From Kordia sp045105435 (GTDB lineage: Bacteria > Bacteroidota > Bacteroidia > Flavobacteriales > Flavobacteriaceae), in NCBI RefSeq assembly GCF_045105435.1, contig NZ_JBGCDL010000053.1:1-32111 (forward strand): 32,111 nt of DNA, read 5' to 3'. Made by a program: the position numbers and the translations under genes. A model generated the notes under the pieces. That model had not been told where the DNA came from. It ran no database searches and saw nothing but the letters and a program-made list of their open reading frames with translations. Every line of letters begins with the position of its first letter. The stretch's first letter is position 1. Shown here piece by piece: positions 1 through 8,233 of this stretch.

Positions 1-141
1 TAAACTTACAGTCATCCAAACCTTAAAATCCATTCTTCCATGTTCAAAGGGACGAATAAAAAAGGCAAATAAAAAGATCCAAGCACTGATTAACGCGCCA
101 ATAAGCACATGCAGTTTAATGGATGGGTTTAGTTGTTTCAT
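1..141 (-). CDS. Partial membrane protein (N-terminal 47 residues), unidentified
   Basis: Open reading frame running off the left edge; the ATG lies at 139-141 on the minus strand. The visible residues begin MKQLNPSIKLHVLIGALISA and include a hydrophobic stretch at about residues 11-28 that looks like a first membrane helix, followed by a charged IRPFEHGRMDF segment. In Flavobacteriaceae such an N-terminus is seen, among others, in multi-pass membrane proteins with a C-terminal LytTR DNA-binding domain. That identification is only a guess because most of the protein lies outside the window. No clear promoter is visible upstream (142-260). Confidence 0.6.
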   Translation of the reverse strand, partial: MKQLNPSIKLHVLIGALISAWIFLFAFFIRPFEHGRMDFKVWMTVSL

Positions 142-260
142 ACTGTAAAAATAACAATGTTCTTAAAAATAGACATTCATATTTATACTTTGTTACATAC
201 CAACCTGCATTTTTTTATAATTTAATTCTAGAAAAATAAGTATCTCATTCATAATCAAAC

Positions 261-300
261 AAAAAAAGAGATTACACAAATAGTATTGCACAATCTCTTT
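261..300 (-). terminator. Intrinsic terminator of the peroxiredoxin-like gene
   Basis: A 9-bp perfect inverted repeat (AAAGAGATT at 265-273, AATCTCTTT at 292-300) encloses an 18-nt loop. Read on the minus strand it is followed by a run of T (the complement of the A run at 261-267). It lies 22 bp past the stop codon of the gene ending at 322. Confidence 0.7.
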
Positions 301-321
301 CTGTAACCAATTAAATATTTT

Positions 322-963
322 CTACAAAGCTGCCAAAATATCCTGCGGATCGGCACGTAACTTATAATCTTCTTCTAAAAAGTGATATGAAATTGTTCCA
401 TCTTGTTCAACAACATAGGTTGCAGCTATTGGCAACTCTTGCTTTTCATTTCCTTGATTTGTATCTAAATAGATTCCGAATTTTTTATACAATTCTTGCA
501 AATCGGAAGGTAATTTATAGACCAAATTCAGACTGCGAGCTACTTTCATATCAATATCAGACAACACTTCAAAAGTCAATTCGTTCTTTTCTTTCGTTGT
601 CAATGAATTATCTGGCGTTTCAGGTCCAATCAAAATCAACTTTGCTCCTTTTGCTTCAAAATCAGGAACTGCTTGTTGTAATGCACGCAATTGAATATTG
701 CAATATGGACACCAATTTCCGCGATAAAAAGCAATAATTACTTTCTGATCTTTTAATATATCTTGAATTCGTATTTCATTTCCCAACGCATTTCCTAAGC
801 TAATTTCCGGAAGCGTATCGCCTGTTTTAAAAGCATTGACTATCATAGCAGAAGCCACCAAATCATCAATGGCTTTCTTCATAATAACTTGTGCTTCTCC
901 TGGATGACGCTGCGCACTTGCGTTTGCAAATTTTTGTAATTCTATAGTTAAACTCATTTTCAA
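322..963 (-). CDS. Peroxiredoxin-like protein (AhpC/TSA fold)
   Basis: 213 residues of the peroxiredoxin-like AhpC/TSA group, expected to reduce peroxides or disulfides in the cytoplasm. The thioredoxin-fold active site FYRGNWCPYC (C85, C88) follows the first core strand, and the core continues through LILIGPE and FEVLSDIDMKVARSLNLVY. The protein has no signal peptide. The extra N-terminal helix of about 45 residues (MKMSLTIELQKFAN...) is usual for this subgroup. The start could be M1 or M3; both fit. The gene stands alone, with its own terminator at 261-300. The inverted repeat TGTCT-TTT-AGACA sits just upstream of the start (973-985) and may be an operator. The exact substrate cannot be told from sequence. 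Confidence 0.9.
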   Translation of the reverse strand: MKMSLTIELQKFANASAQRHPGEAQVIMKKAIDDLVASAMIVNAFKTGDTLPEISLGNALGNEIRIQDILKDQKVIIAFYRGNWCPYCNIQLRALQQAVPDFEAKGAKLILIGPETPDNSLTTKEKNELTFEVLSDIDMKVARSLNLVYKLPSDLQELYKKFGIYLDTNQGNEKQELPIAATYVVEQDGTISYHFLEEDYKLRADPQDILAAL

Positions 964-972
964 TCTTTAATT

Positions 973-985
973 TGTCTTTTAGACA
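973..985. promoter_or_regulatory. 13-bp inverted repeat upstream of the peroxiredoxin-like gene
   Basis: TGTCT-TTT-AGACA is a perfect 5-3-5 inverted repeat 10 bp upstream of the start codon of the minus-strand peroxiredoxin-like gene. Its size and place suggest an operator or a short 5'-UTR hairpin; no regulator is linked to it here. A 5-bp arm can occur by chance in AT-rich DNA. Confidence 0.3.
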
Positions 986-1168
986 TTAAAACTTCATGAA
1001 AATTACAGAATTCTCAAAATAATTCACAAATAACTAACAGTCAATACAATATATTTTATACTTAAAAACAATTTATAACTATTTACTGTTAAAAAGTAGG
1101 GTGTTTTATTAATGGACTGTTTTAAGAGCAAAGAAATTGTTAAACAACCGTAAACTAAACCATTCCCT

Positions 1169-3679
1169 ATGAAAAGGAAAAACTACCTTGCTTTGGCAGG
1201 AATTACTATTCTTGGTTTTTCTGCTAATATTCAAGCACAAAATTATCGGTCTGCTACACTAAATGAAAACAATAATTACTTTGAAATTGTTGCGCAAGAA
1301 AATCAAGTACTTGCACCAATTAGAGGAAACGAAGACAGAAAAAGCAGAAAACAAATCAAACAATTTGAGCGTTGGGCAGCTTTCTGGAAAGATCGTGTTT
1401 TACCTAACGGACGTTTCATGTCTGCAGCACACACCGCAAACTTATGGGTTTCCGAACGCGCACGTCATCAAGAAGCAATTGCAAACAGTGAAAGTGTTGC
1501 TTCCGTAAATTGGAGTTTATTAGGACCAACAACGTTTCCTATATCAAATATTGGTTTTTACCCTGGAATGGGACGTTTAAATACCGTCGCTTTCGCGGGA
1601 AATGATACAAATACAATGTATGTTGGCGCACCAGGCGGAGGCGTTTGGAAAACAACTGATAACGGCGCAAACTGGACAGCTCAAGGAGATGAATTTCCAA
1701 ATATGGGAATTTCTGACATTGTCATCAATCCAACAAATACAAACATTGTTTATGCTGCAACTGGTGATGCAGATGGTGTGCAAAACAGATCAGTTGGCGT
1801 ATTAAAAACGACTGATGGCGGTACAAACTGGAACACAACAGGATTGACATTTACGTTAGGGCAAAATGATATTATTAGTAAATTACTAATTGATCCAAAC
1901 AATCCAGATACCGTTTTTGCTACAACTAGAAACAGTATCAAAAGAACAACTGATGGCGGAATTACTTGGACAGACGCATTTACACAAAACAACGCTCGTT
2001 TTAATGATATTCAATATAAAATTGGCAGCAATACCATATTATTTGCAACTTCAAGAACAGGACGTTTTTACAGATCAAGCGATAATGGCGTAAACTGGGC
2101 ACAAGTTTCTAGTCCTACTTTCAATCGTTTAGATCTTGCATTAACTGAAGCAAATGCAAACTTAATTTTAAGTATTGATTCTAATGGACGCATCCGAAGA
2201 TCAACAGATGATGGTGATACATGGACACAAATTTCAAACATTGGCGGATTTACCTCACAAGGCGGATACAATATAACATTGGCAATTTCCCCATTAGATG
2301 AAAATCTAATCTTAGCCGGCGGTGTTGATGGTTGGCGTTCTTCTGATGGCGGACAAAACTGGGAAAAATACCTTGATGGCTATTGGACAGCTGGAAACCC
2401 TTATTTCTATGTGCATTCTGATCATCACGATATGAAATTTGTACCTGGAACCAACATGGCAATATCTGTAAATGATGGTGGAATTTTTATGGGAAATGCG
2501 CAACTTGATAATGCTTGGGCAGATTTATCTTCTGGAATTGCCATTACACAATACTATAACGTTTCTGGAACGCCACAAAACGCAAATTTATTAATTGCAG
2601 GAGCCCAAGACAACGATATCGGGCAATTTGATGGAACTGATTGGATTGGTAGAAATCCTGGAAGTGATGGCGTTGAAGGTTTATGGGATTACTCAAACAG
2701 TGATATTGCTTGGACGTGTAGTCAAGCTGGAACCATGTTTAGAACTACTAATGGTTTTGCAAGTTCTCAGTTTATTCCTACACCAAACGGTGCGCCATTT
2801 ATATGGGAATTGGAAATTCACCCAACTATTCCAACTACAATCTACGGAGGTTTTGGTGATATTTACAGATCTACAGATCGCGGAAATAATTGGACAAACT
2901 TAAACTCAAATGTTGGTAGTGTTGAGTTTATCTCAATCGCTCCCTCCAATCCGAATGTTATTTATGTTTCTGGTGGAAATGTGGTAAGAAGAACGGATGA
3001 TGGTGGTACATTTTGGACAACACTCAATTTACCACAAGGTGGAAACGTAAAAAGTATTGAAGTCAATGCTACAAATCCAGCGGAAGTATATATTGCCTAT
3101 TCTGGATATCAAGCAGGAAAAGTATACAAATCTACCAATAGTGGATTTGCTTGGACAGATATTACAGGGAGTTTACCAAACATTCCAACACACAAAATTT
3201 TATACAAAACAGGCACAACCGATGGCGAATTGTTTTTAGCAACTGATTTAGGTGTGTATTACAGAACAGATTCTGTTGGCGACTGGGTAAAGTTAGGACA
3301 AGGTTTGCCAAATGTAATTGTAAATGATATTGAAATCCATTATGCAACCGAAAAACTACGAGCAGCTACGTATGGTCGTGGCGTTTGGGAAGTTTCTGTA
3401 GACGAAACCTCTTTATCAATTGAGGAGAATCAATTGGCTTCAAACGCGGTTCAAGTATATCCTAATCCGACAGTAAATAAAAACTTTACCATCAAACTAA
3501 ATAATCTTTCAGGCGACACCAATGTATTAGTCTATAATTTAATTGGTTCTGTTGTAAAACAAATAAAAACGAATTCCGCTGAAGAAAAAATCGATTTAAC
3601 TGGCTATGCTGGCGGTTTATACTTCGTTAAAATTACGAATGACGGAAAAAGTTTAACAAAGAAAATTATTGTTAATTAA
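1169..3679 (+). CDS. Secreted Asp-box beta-propeller protein with T9SS type A sorting domain
   Basis: 836 residues. A signal peptide (about residues 1-23, ending NIQAQ) precedes a long region of sortilin/VPS10 or BNR type. At least nine Asp-box motifs of the S/T-x-D-x-G-x-x-W kind are visible (TTDNGANW, TTDGGTNW, TTDGGITW, SSDNGVNW, STDDGDTW, SSDGGQNW, STDRGNNW, TDDGGTFW, STNSGFAW), consistent with one or two multi-bladed propellers as in GH74-like and VPS10-like proteins. The last ~80 residues, with VYPNPT near 765 and the C-terminal GGLYFVKI...KKIIVN, form a type A sorting domain. The protein is therefore expected to cross the outer membrane by the type IX system and be released or anchored on the surface. 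Catalytic residues cannot be assigned; a binding or adhesive role is equally possible. The stop codon overlaps the next start by 1 nt (TAATG). Confidence 0.92.
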   Translation: MKRKNYLALAGITILGFSANIQAQNYRSATLNENNNYFEIVAQENQVLAPIRGNEDRKSRKQIKQFERWAAFWKDRVLPNGRFMSAAHTANLWVSERARHQEAIANSESVASVNWSLLGPTTFPISNIGFYPGMGRLNTVAFAGNDTNTMYVGAPGGGVWKTTDNGANWTAQGDEFPNMGISDIVINPTNTNIVYAATGDADGVQNRSVGVLKTTDGGTNWNTTGLTFTLGQNDIISKLLIDPNNPDTVFATTRNSIKRTTDGGITWTDAFTQNNARFNDIQYKIGSNTILFATSRTGRFYRSSDNGVNWAQVSSPTFNRLDLALTEANANLILSIDSNGRIRRSTDDGDTWTQISNIGGFTSQGGYNITLAISPLDENLILAGGVDGWRSSDGGQNWEKYLDGYWTAGNPYFYVHSDHHDMKFVPGTNMAISVNDGGIFMGNAQLDNAWADLSSGIAITQYYNVSGTPQNANLLIAGAQDNDIGQFDGTDWIGRNPGSDGVEGLWDYSNSDIAWTCSQAGTMFRTTNGFASSQFIPTPNGAPFIWELEIHPTIPTTIYGGFGDIYRSTDRGNNWTNLNSNVGSVEFISIAPSNPNVIYVSGGNVVRRTDDGGTFWTTLNLPQGGNVKSIEVNATNPAEVYIAYSGYQAGKVYKSTNSGFAWTDITGSLPNIPTHKILYKTGTTDGELFLATDLGVYYRTDSVGDWVKLGQGLPNVIVNDIEIHYATEKLRAATYGRGVWEVSVDETSLSIEENQLASNAVQVYPNPTVNKNFTIKLNNLSGDTNVLVYNLIGSVVKQIKTNSAEEKIDLTGYAGGLYFVKITNDGKSLTKKIIVN

Positions 3680-4092
3680 TGAAGCGGTTTTTGATTGTTT
3701 TGATATTGTGTATACTCACGCTAAATATAATGGCTTGTGAAGGTATTAAGCTGATAACTTCTAAAAAACAAACCGTTGTACAAGGTTTCAAAACGTCAAA
3801 ATCGCACACTAAGTATCTTTTTGAGATAGCACTAAATAACACTGTTGATATACAAATTGACAGTGTTATTGTTTTTAATTCAGATCGCTGTCTGAAAGTA
3901 AATCATTACCTATCAAAAAGTACAAATCAAAAGAAATTAACATTGCAAGCTTCCTTACACGAAGGAAACTATGAAGTACTAAAAGATTGTAATAGTTCCG
4001 CTGAAAAAGTTGTGATTCATTACAAAGTCAATAATAAAAATAGAAAACTAAAAGTCTCCTCTTTTAAAGAAGAAACTGTAACACGAAGATAA
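3679..4092 (+). CDS. Small exported protein of unknown function, possible lipoprotein
   Basis: 137 residues, not recognised. The N-terminus MKRFLIVLILCILTLNIMAC is a signal sequence ending in a possible lipobox (IMAC, C20), so it may be a lipoprotein; a type I signal peptide cannot be excluded. The mature part is basic and beta-rich, with two further cysteines (SDRCLKVNH and KDCNSS) that could form a disulfide. The start codon overlaps the stop of the beta-propeller gene by 1 nt, so the two are almost certainly co-transcribed and translationally coupled. This suggests an accessory role for the secreted protein, but that is inference. A strong terminator follows at 4126-4158. Confidence 0.8.
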   Translation: MKRFLIVLILCILTLNIMACEGIKLITSKKQTVVQGFKTSKSHTKYLFEIALNNTVDIQIDSVIVFNSDRCLKVNHYLSKSTNQKKLTLQASLHEGNYEVLKDCNSSAEKVVIHYKVNNKNRKLKVSSFKEETVTRR

Positions 4093-4125
4093 TTTGTTTA
4101 CACACTATTCACTATTTAATATGTA

Positions 4126-4158
4126 AAATCCTGACGTTAGGGCACGTCAGGATTTTTT
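4126..4158 (+). terminator. Intrinsic terminator after the exported-protein pair
   Basis: Hairpin with arms AAATCCTGACG and CGTCAGGATTT around a short TTAGGGCA loop, followed by a T run. It lies about 34 bp after the stop codon of the gene ending at 4092. Confidence 0.85.
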
Positions 4159-4192
4159 TATGCCTAATATATTTATTGTGAATGTAGTCCAA

Positions 4193-4219
4193 AAGCATTT
4201 CGACTGCGCTCAATATGAC
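4193..4219. repeat. Dispersed intergenic repeat of the TTTCGACTGCGCTCAATATGACA type
   Basis: The words ATTTCGACTGCGCTC and AATATGACAT match, from memory, a short sequence found many times between genes in Bacteroidota (reverse sense: TGTCATATTGAGCGCAGTCG). Only one copy is in this window, so the claim of repetition rests on recall and not on a search. Confidence 0.5.
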
Positions 4220-4220
4220 A

Positions 4221-4332
4221 TCTAAAAATCTAAGAGCAAAGCAATACTAAAGCGAAGCGTAACTAAGAGCGTAAGCAAGTCTAAGAGATTCCCGTTTACA
4301 CGGGAACGAGTCTAAAAAGCAAAGCGAGTCTA
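4221..4332 (-). repeat. Tandem mini-hairpin tract 1 (about six units)
   Basis: Direct repeats of 16-18 nt with consensus TCTAAnAGC-loop-GCnA: units with GCAAAGC, GCGAAGC, GCGTAAGC and again GCAAAGC, separated by CTAA or GTCTAA. One unit carries instead a longer perfect hairpin, TTCCCGT-TTAC-ACGGGAA (4289-4306), making it 31 nt. Orientation matches tract 2, that is, the tract reads as downstream sequence of the minus-strand E1 gene. Confidence 0.75.
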
Positions 4333-4500
4333 ATTCAATTTGTTAATTTGGTGATTCGTCAATTTGTAAATAAAATTTCATGCAAAAAGTTATTTACTAA
4401 AATACCAAGAGCAAAGCTATTCTCGATACAATTTTCTTCATTCCATTACGAAAATCACTCGAATTGACGTTTTGAAATCCTAAAGTGTTTGTGAATTCTA

Positions 4501-4596
4501 CCAAAATACCAAGAGCGAAGCGATCTAAGAGGTGAAGCCGATCTAAAAGCGTCAGCGATCAAAGAGCGATAGCGATCTAAAAGCAACGCGAGTCTA
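4501..4596 (-). repeat. Tandem mini-hairpin tract 2, running into the E1 stop codon
   Basis: Five units of 17-18 nt in a row: cores GCGAAGC, GGTGAAGCC, GCGTCAGC, GCGATAGC and GCAACGC, each followed by GATCT, GATCA or GAGTCT and then AA. Each core can form a 2-3 bp GC stem with a 3-5 nt loop. The TAG stop codon of the E1 gene (4594-4596 on the minus strand) lies inside the terminal TCTAA of the last unit. Confidence 0.8.
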
Positions 4597-6600
4597 ATAA
4601 TCCAACAAATCTTTCAAAGCTTCTTCAAATTCATTTTTAGCTAAATACTGTTGTTCCAATCCTTGATCGAACGGAATTGGCGTTTCCATACTTGCCAAAC
4701 GTTTTACAGGCGCATCAAGCTGCTCAAAACAGTTTTCCATAATTAATGCCGAAATATCACTTGAAATACTTCCAAATAATGAATCTTCTTGCAAAATAAT
4801 CGCTTTTCCTGTTTTCTTGACAGAAGTATAAATTGCTTCCGTATCTAACGGTTGAAGCGAACGTAAATCGATCAAATCGGCAGAAATATTTGGGTTTTGC
4901 TCCAATGTATTCAATGCCCAATGAACTGCTGCTCCATACGTGATAATGGTAATAGCTGTTCCTTCTTTCAATAAAGAAGCTTTTCCTAAAGGCAAGGTGT
5001 AATAATCTGTTGGTACATCTTGGTACACGCTTCTATACAAAGCTTTGTGTTCAAAAAACAACACAGGATTCGGATCGTTAATTGCAGTTGCTAACAAACC
5101 TTTTGCATCATACGGAAATGCAGGATATACTACTTTTAAACCTGGTGTTTTGGTAAACCAAGCTTCATTTGTTTGTGAATGAAAAGGTCCTGCGCCAACT
5201 CCTGCACCTCAAGGCATTTTTATTACAATATCTGCATTTTGATTTCAGCGATAGTGTGATTTTGCTAATAAATTTACAATCGGATTGAATCCGCTTGAAA
5301 CAAAATCAGCAAATTGCATTTCCATCACTGCTTTCATTCCGTTTACAGAAAGTCCGTACGCAGCGGACACAATTGCAGATTCGCAAATTGGTGTATTGCG
5401 AACACGATCTTTTCCAAACAGATTTATAAAGTCGTTCGTAATTTTAAAAACGCCACCATATTCAGCGACATCTTGTCCCATGATAATTAAATCATCATGC
5501 TTTTCCATTGATTGTTTCAAACCTTCAGAAACGGCATCTACGAAACGTATGTTTTCATTTTTAGTGCTTGGCGTAACTTCTTCATATATTGAATCTTGAT
5601 ACACATCATTTAACTCTTTACTTTTAGTTGATGTGATTTTATCTTCATCAAAAGCGCGTTGTAAATTTTCATTGATTTCAGCAGAAATTTCAGCTTTAAA
5701 AACGTCATCAATCTGTGTCGTTAACAAACCTTCAAACAATAGAAAATTACGGTAGGTATCTATTGGATCTTTCTCAGCCCAAGCATCCATTAATTCCTTC
5801 GGGACGTATTTTGTTCCACTTGCTTCTTCGTGTCCGCGCATGCGAAACGTTTTAAATTCTAATAAAATCGGTCTTGGATTTTCGCGAATGCTATCTGCCA
5901 ATTCAGAAACTTTCGAATATACTTCCAACACATTGTTTCCATCAATTACATGCGATTCCATTCCGTACCCTTTGCCTCTATCTGCCAAATCTTCGCAATT
6001 ATATTGCTCACTTGTTGGCGTAGACAGTCCGTAACCATTATTTTCGATACAGAATAAAACGGGCAAACTCCATACAGAAGCAACATTCAATGCTTCGTGA
6101 AAATCACCTTCACTTGTTCCGCCTTCACCTGTAAATACCGCACATGCGTGTTTATTTTCTTTTAACTTATTTGCTAAGGCAATTCCGCTTGCCACACCTA
6201 ATTGCGGACCTAAATGCGAAATCATTCCCACAATATTAAACTCTTGCGTACCAAAGTGAAAACTACGATCGCGTCCTTTTGTAAAGCCATTTGCTTTTCC
6301 TTGCCATTGCGAAAACAAACGATACAACGGAATTTCTCGCGTAGTAAATACACCTAAATTTCGGTGCATTGGCAAAATGTATTCGTCTTTTGCAAGTGAA
6401 GAAGTTACGCCGACGGCAATAGCTTCCTGTCCAATTCCGCCAAACCATTTTGAGATTTTTCCTTGACGTAGGAGAATTAACATCTTCTCCTCTATCATTC
6501 TCGGTTTCAGCATTTTCTTGTATAGTTCGATCAACGTTTCGTCGGTCAAATTTCCTTTTTTATATAGCATTGGTTCTTCTGTGGTTGGCATTGATTGCAT
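4594..6600 (-). pseudogene. Fused 2-oxoacid dehydrogenase E1 alpha/beta, interrupted by two in-frame TGA codons
   Basis: Read through, this encodes about 668 residues: the E1 alpha domain first, with the thiamine-diphosphate motif GEGGTSEGDFHEA...IENNGYG, then the E1 beta domain from about residue 345 (VDAVSEGLKQSMEKHDDLIIMGQDV) to the C-terminal end. This alpha-beta fusion is the usual branched-chain 2-oxoacid (2-oxoisovalerate) dehydrogenase E1 of Flavobacteriia, which decarboxylates the substrate with ThDP and passes the acyl group to E2. The frame stays open except for TGA at 5245-5247 (after KSHYR, where the family has Trp) and TGA at 5209-5211 (after KMP, where I recall Cys or Thr). Sequence on both sides and between is normal (NQNADIVI, GAGVGAGPFHSQ). 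It is therefore a recent pseudogene, a sequencing error, or recoding; the first two are far likelier. The start at 6600 (MQSMPTTEEP) is preferred over the upstream one at 6654, which adds an atypical hydrophobic stretch; 6591 and 6570 are also possible. A hairpin-repeat tract abuts the stop. Confidence 0.85.
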
Positions 6601-6687
6601 TACATTTATTAGATATTCAAAAATCAAGAAAAAAAACGGTTCATCAAAACACAAAAGGATAATTTTTGAAATTGTTAATAACTCTCT

Positions 6688-6718
6688 TTTTGCAACCGTA
6701 TATTTTTAGCTACATTTG
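6688..6718 (+). promoter_or_regulatory. Bacteroidota-type promoter of the 2OG-Fe(II) oxygenase gene
   Basis: A -33 TTTTG (6688-6692), an 18-nt spacer and a consensus -7 box TACATTTG (6711-6718) match the Flavobacterium/Bacteroides promoter pattern. The predicted transcript would have a 5' UTR of about 100 nt before the ATG at 6825. Confidence 0.75.
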
Positions 6719-6824
6719 TAAAAACAAGCCTTTAACGGCAATAAAGTTATTAACAATTGGTTTTTACTAGCAACACCTTAAATTGCCAGAAACCATGAGT
6801 TTATTTAAAAATAAATAAAAACAC

Positions 6825-7775
6825 ATGAAAAATATTCCAAGCGTAGATCTTACCGATTTTTTATCTGACGATCCTAAAAGAAAACAAAAGTTTATTGACG
6901 AAATAGGAAAAGCATACGAAGACATTGGTTTTGTGGCACTTAAAGGACATTTTTTAAGCAATACTTTGGTTGATAATTTATACGAAGAAATCAAACAATT
7001 TTTTACGTTGCCCGTAGAAACGAAAAGCAAATATGAAATTGAAGGTATTGGCGGACAACGCGGATATGTTTCTTTTGGAAAAGAAAGTGCCAAAGGAAGA
7101 AAAGTAGGCGATTTAAAAGAATTTTGGCATTTTGGTCAATATGTAGAAGATAATGACGTCCTAAAAGCGGAATATCCAGACAATGTAGAAGTTACAGAGT
7201 TGTCTAATTTTAATGCTGTTGGAAAAGAAACATTCCAAATGCTTGAAAAAACAGGCGTATACGTATTAAGAGCGTTGGCTTTGTATGTAGGTTTGGATGA
7301 ATTTTATTTTGATAATTTCATTAAGAATGGAAATAGCATTTTACGTCCTATTCACTATCCACCAATTACAAGTGAACCAAAAAATGCGGTTCGTGCAGCT
7401 GCGCATGGAGACATTAATTTAATTACTTTATTAATGGGCTCACATGGAAAAGGATTGCAAGTACAACGCAACGATGGCGAATGGCTTGATGCAATTGCTG
7501 AACCAGATGAATTGGTTATAAATGTTGGTGATATGTTATCGCGCCACACAAATAATAAACTAAAATCTACGATACATAGAGTTGTAAATCCGCCAAGAGA
7601 ACTTTGGGGAACATCGCGCTACTCTATTCCTTTCTTTATGCATCCTATTAGTGAAATGCCTTTGGATTGTTTAGATAATTGTATCGACGAAAATAATCCG
7701 AAACAATATGATGATATTACCGCGGGTGATTTTCTAAATCAGCGTTTAGTTGAATTGGGATTGATCAAAAAGTAA
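6825..7775 (+). CDS. 2-oxoglutarate/Fe(II)-dependent oxygenase, isopenicillin N synthase-like
   Basis: 316 residues, the normal length of the isopenicillin N synthase/2OG-Fe(II) dioxygenase family. The N-terminal non-haem dioxygenase domain (IPSVDLTDFL, DIGFVALKGHF) is followed by the jelly-roll core. Iron ligands are visible: H194 and D196 in AAHGDIN, and H251 in STIHRVVN. R265 in SRYSIPFF is placed to bind 2-oxoglutarate. The enzyme is predicted to hydroxylate or oxidise a small molecule in the cytoplasm, with succinate and CO2 as co-products; the substrate is not predictable. It has its own promoter (6688-6718) and a terminator (7803-7838), so it is probably monocistronic. ATG at 6825 is the only start giving the full N-terminal strand. 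Confidence 0.93.
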   Translation: MKNIPSVDLTDFLSDDPKRKQKFIDEIGKAYEDIGFVALKGHFLSNTLVDNLYEEIKQFFTLPVETKSKYEIEGIGGQRGYVSFGKESAKGRKVGDLKEFWHFGQYVEDNDVLKAEYPDNVEVTELSNFNAVGKETFQMLEKTGVYVLRALALYVGLDEFYFDNFIKNGNSILRPIHYPPITSEPKNAVRAAAHGDINLITLLMGSHGKGLQVQRNDGEWLDAIAEPDELVINVGDMLSRHTNNKLKSTIHRVVNPPRELWGTSRYSIPFFMHPISEMPLDCLDNCIDENNPKQYDDITAGDFLNQRLVELGLIKK

Positions 7776-7802
7776 CTAAATACCATTCAAAAATATTTCC
7801 AC

Positions 7803-7838
7803 AACACTGATGGCGATTGCTATTGGTGTTATTTTTTG
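7803..7838 (+). terminator. Intrinsic terminator after the 2OG-Fe(II) oxygenase gene
   Basis: AACACTGATGGC and GCTATTGGTGTT form a 12-bp stem around GATT, with three positions that pair only as G-U in RNA. A T run follows (7832-7837). The wobble pairs make it work as a hairpin of the plus-strand transcript only. Confidence 0.7.
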
Positions 7839-7885
7839 ACAAAAAGTAGGTGATTTTTTATATATTCACTTCATAAATACAATAT

Positions 7886-8233
7886 ATGGCAAAGAAAAAA
7901 CTCGGTTTGGAAGATTTAGGAGGATTTGTATTCTCTACCAACGATGATTTTGAGTTAGAAAACGAAACTGTAGCAGAAACACGCAGCCCAAAAGAACAAT
8001 ATTTAGAAGCGCATTTTAGCAACAAAGGTCGCGGCGGAAAAGTAGTCACCGTTATTAAAGGCTTTGTTGGTACTGAAGATGATTTAAAAGCTTTAGGAAA
8101 ACTATTAAAGGTAAAATGTGGTGTTGGCGGAAGTGTTAAGGACAATGAAATTATTATTCAAGGAAATTATAGAGATAAAATTGTACAAATTCTTGAAAAA
8201 GAAAATTACAATGTAAAACGCATTGGTGGATAA
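7886..8233 (+). CDS. SUI1/eIF1-like translation factor (YciH family)
   Basis: 115 residues, matching the bacterial SUI1 (YciH) family. The C-terminal SUI1 domain runs from about residue 45: GGKVVTVIKGF, DDLKALGKLLKVKCGVGGSVKDNEIIIQGNYRDKIVQILEKENY. KCGVGGSVK with the following IIIQG is the family signature. YciH-type proteins contact the small ribosomal subunit and affect start-site selection and translation under stress; the role in this organism is inferred. The stop codon is directly followed by the ATG of the DUF1835 gene (0 bp), so the two are translationally coupled. Confidence 0.94.
   Translation: MAKKKLGLEDLGGFVFSTNDDFELENETVAETRSPKEQYLEAHFSNKGRGGKVVTVIKGFVGTEDDLKALGKLLKVKCGVGGSVKDNEIIIQGNYRDKIVQILEKENYNVKRIGG

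Larger units (their letters stand above)
4093..4593. other. 501-bp gene-free stretch rich in short palindromic repeats
   Basis: After the terminator, this stretch holds a dispersed-type palindromic repeat (4193-4219), a first tract of mini-hairpin units (4221-4332), an isolated unit (4398-4427) and a second tract (4501-4596) that runs into the stop codon of the E1 gene. The phrase CAAAATACCAAGAGC (or TAAAATACCAAGAGC) occurs twice, about 103 bp apart (near 4398 and 4501), just before a mini-hairpin. No supportable reading frame or RNA gene was found. Confidence 0.7.

Noticed and set aside
387..737. 116-residue plus-strand frame over the peroxiredoxin-like gene
   Set aside because: Antisense shadow of a gene with clear family motifs; no ribosome site or homology.
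2595..2903. 102-residue frame within the beta-propeller gene
   Set aside because: Frame-shifted shadow of a well supported secreted protein.
4221..4596. CRISPR array
   Set aside because: Units are 16-18 nt, directly adjacent, with no constant repeat plus unique spacer pattern and no cas genes near.
5209..5247. Selenocysteine or stop-codon reassignment in the E1 gene
   Set aside because: One TGA replaces Trp, not Cys, and csaA and other genes in the window use TGA as a normal stop. No clear SECIS-type hairpin was seen right after either TGA.
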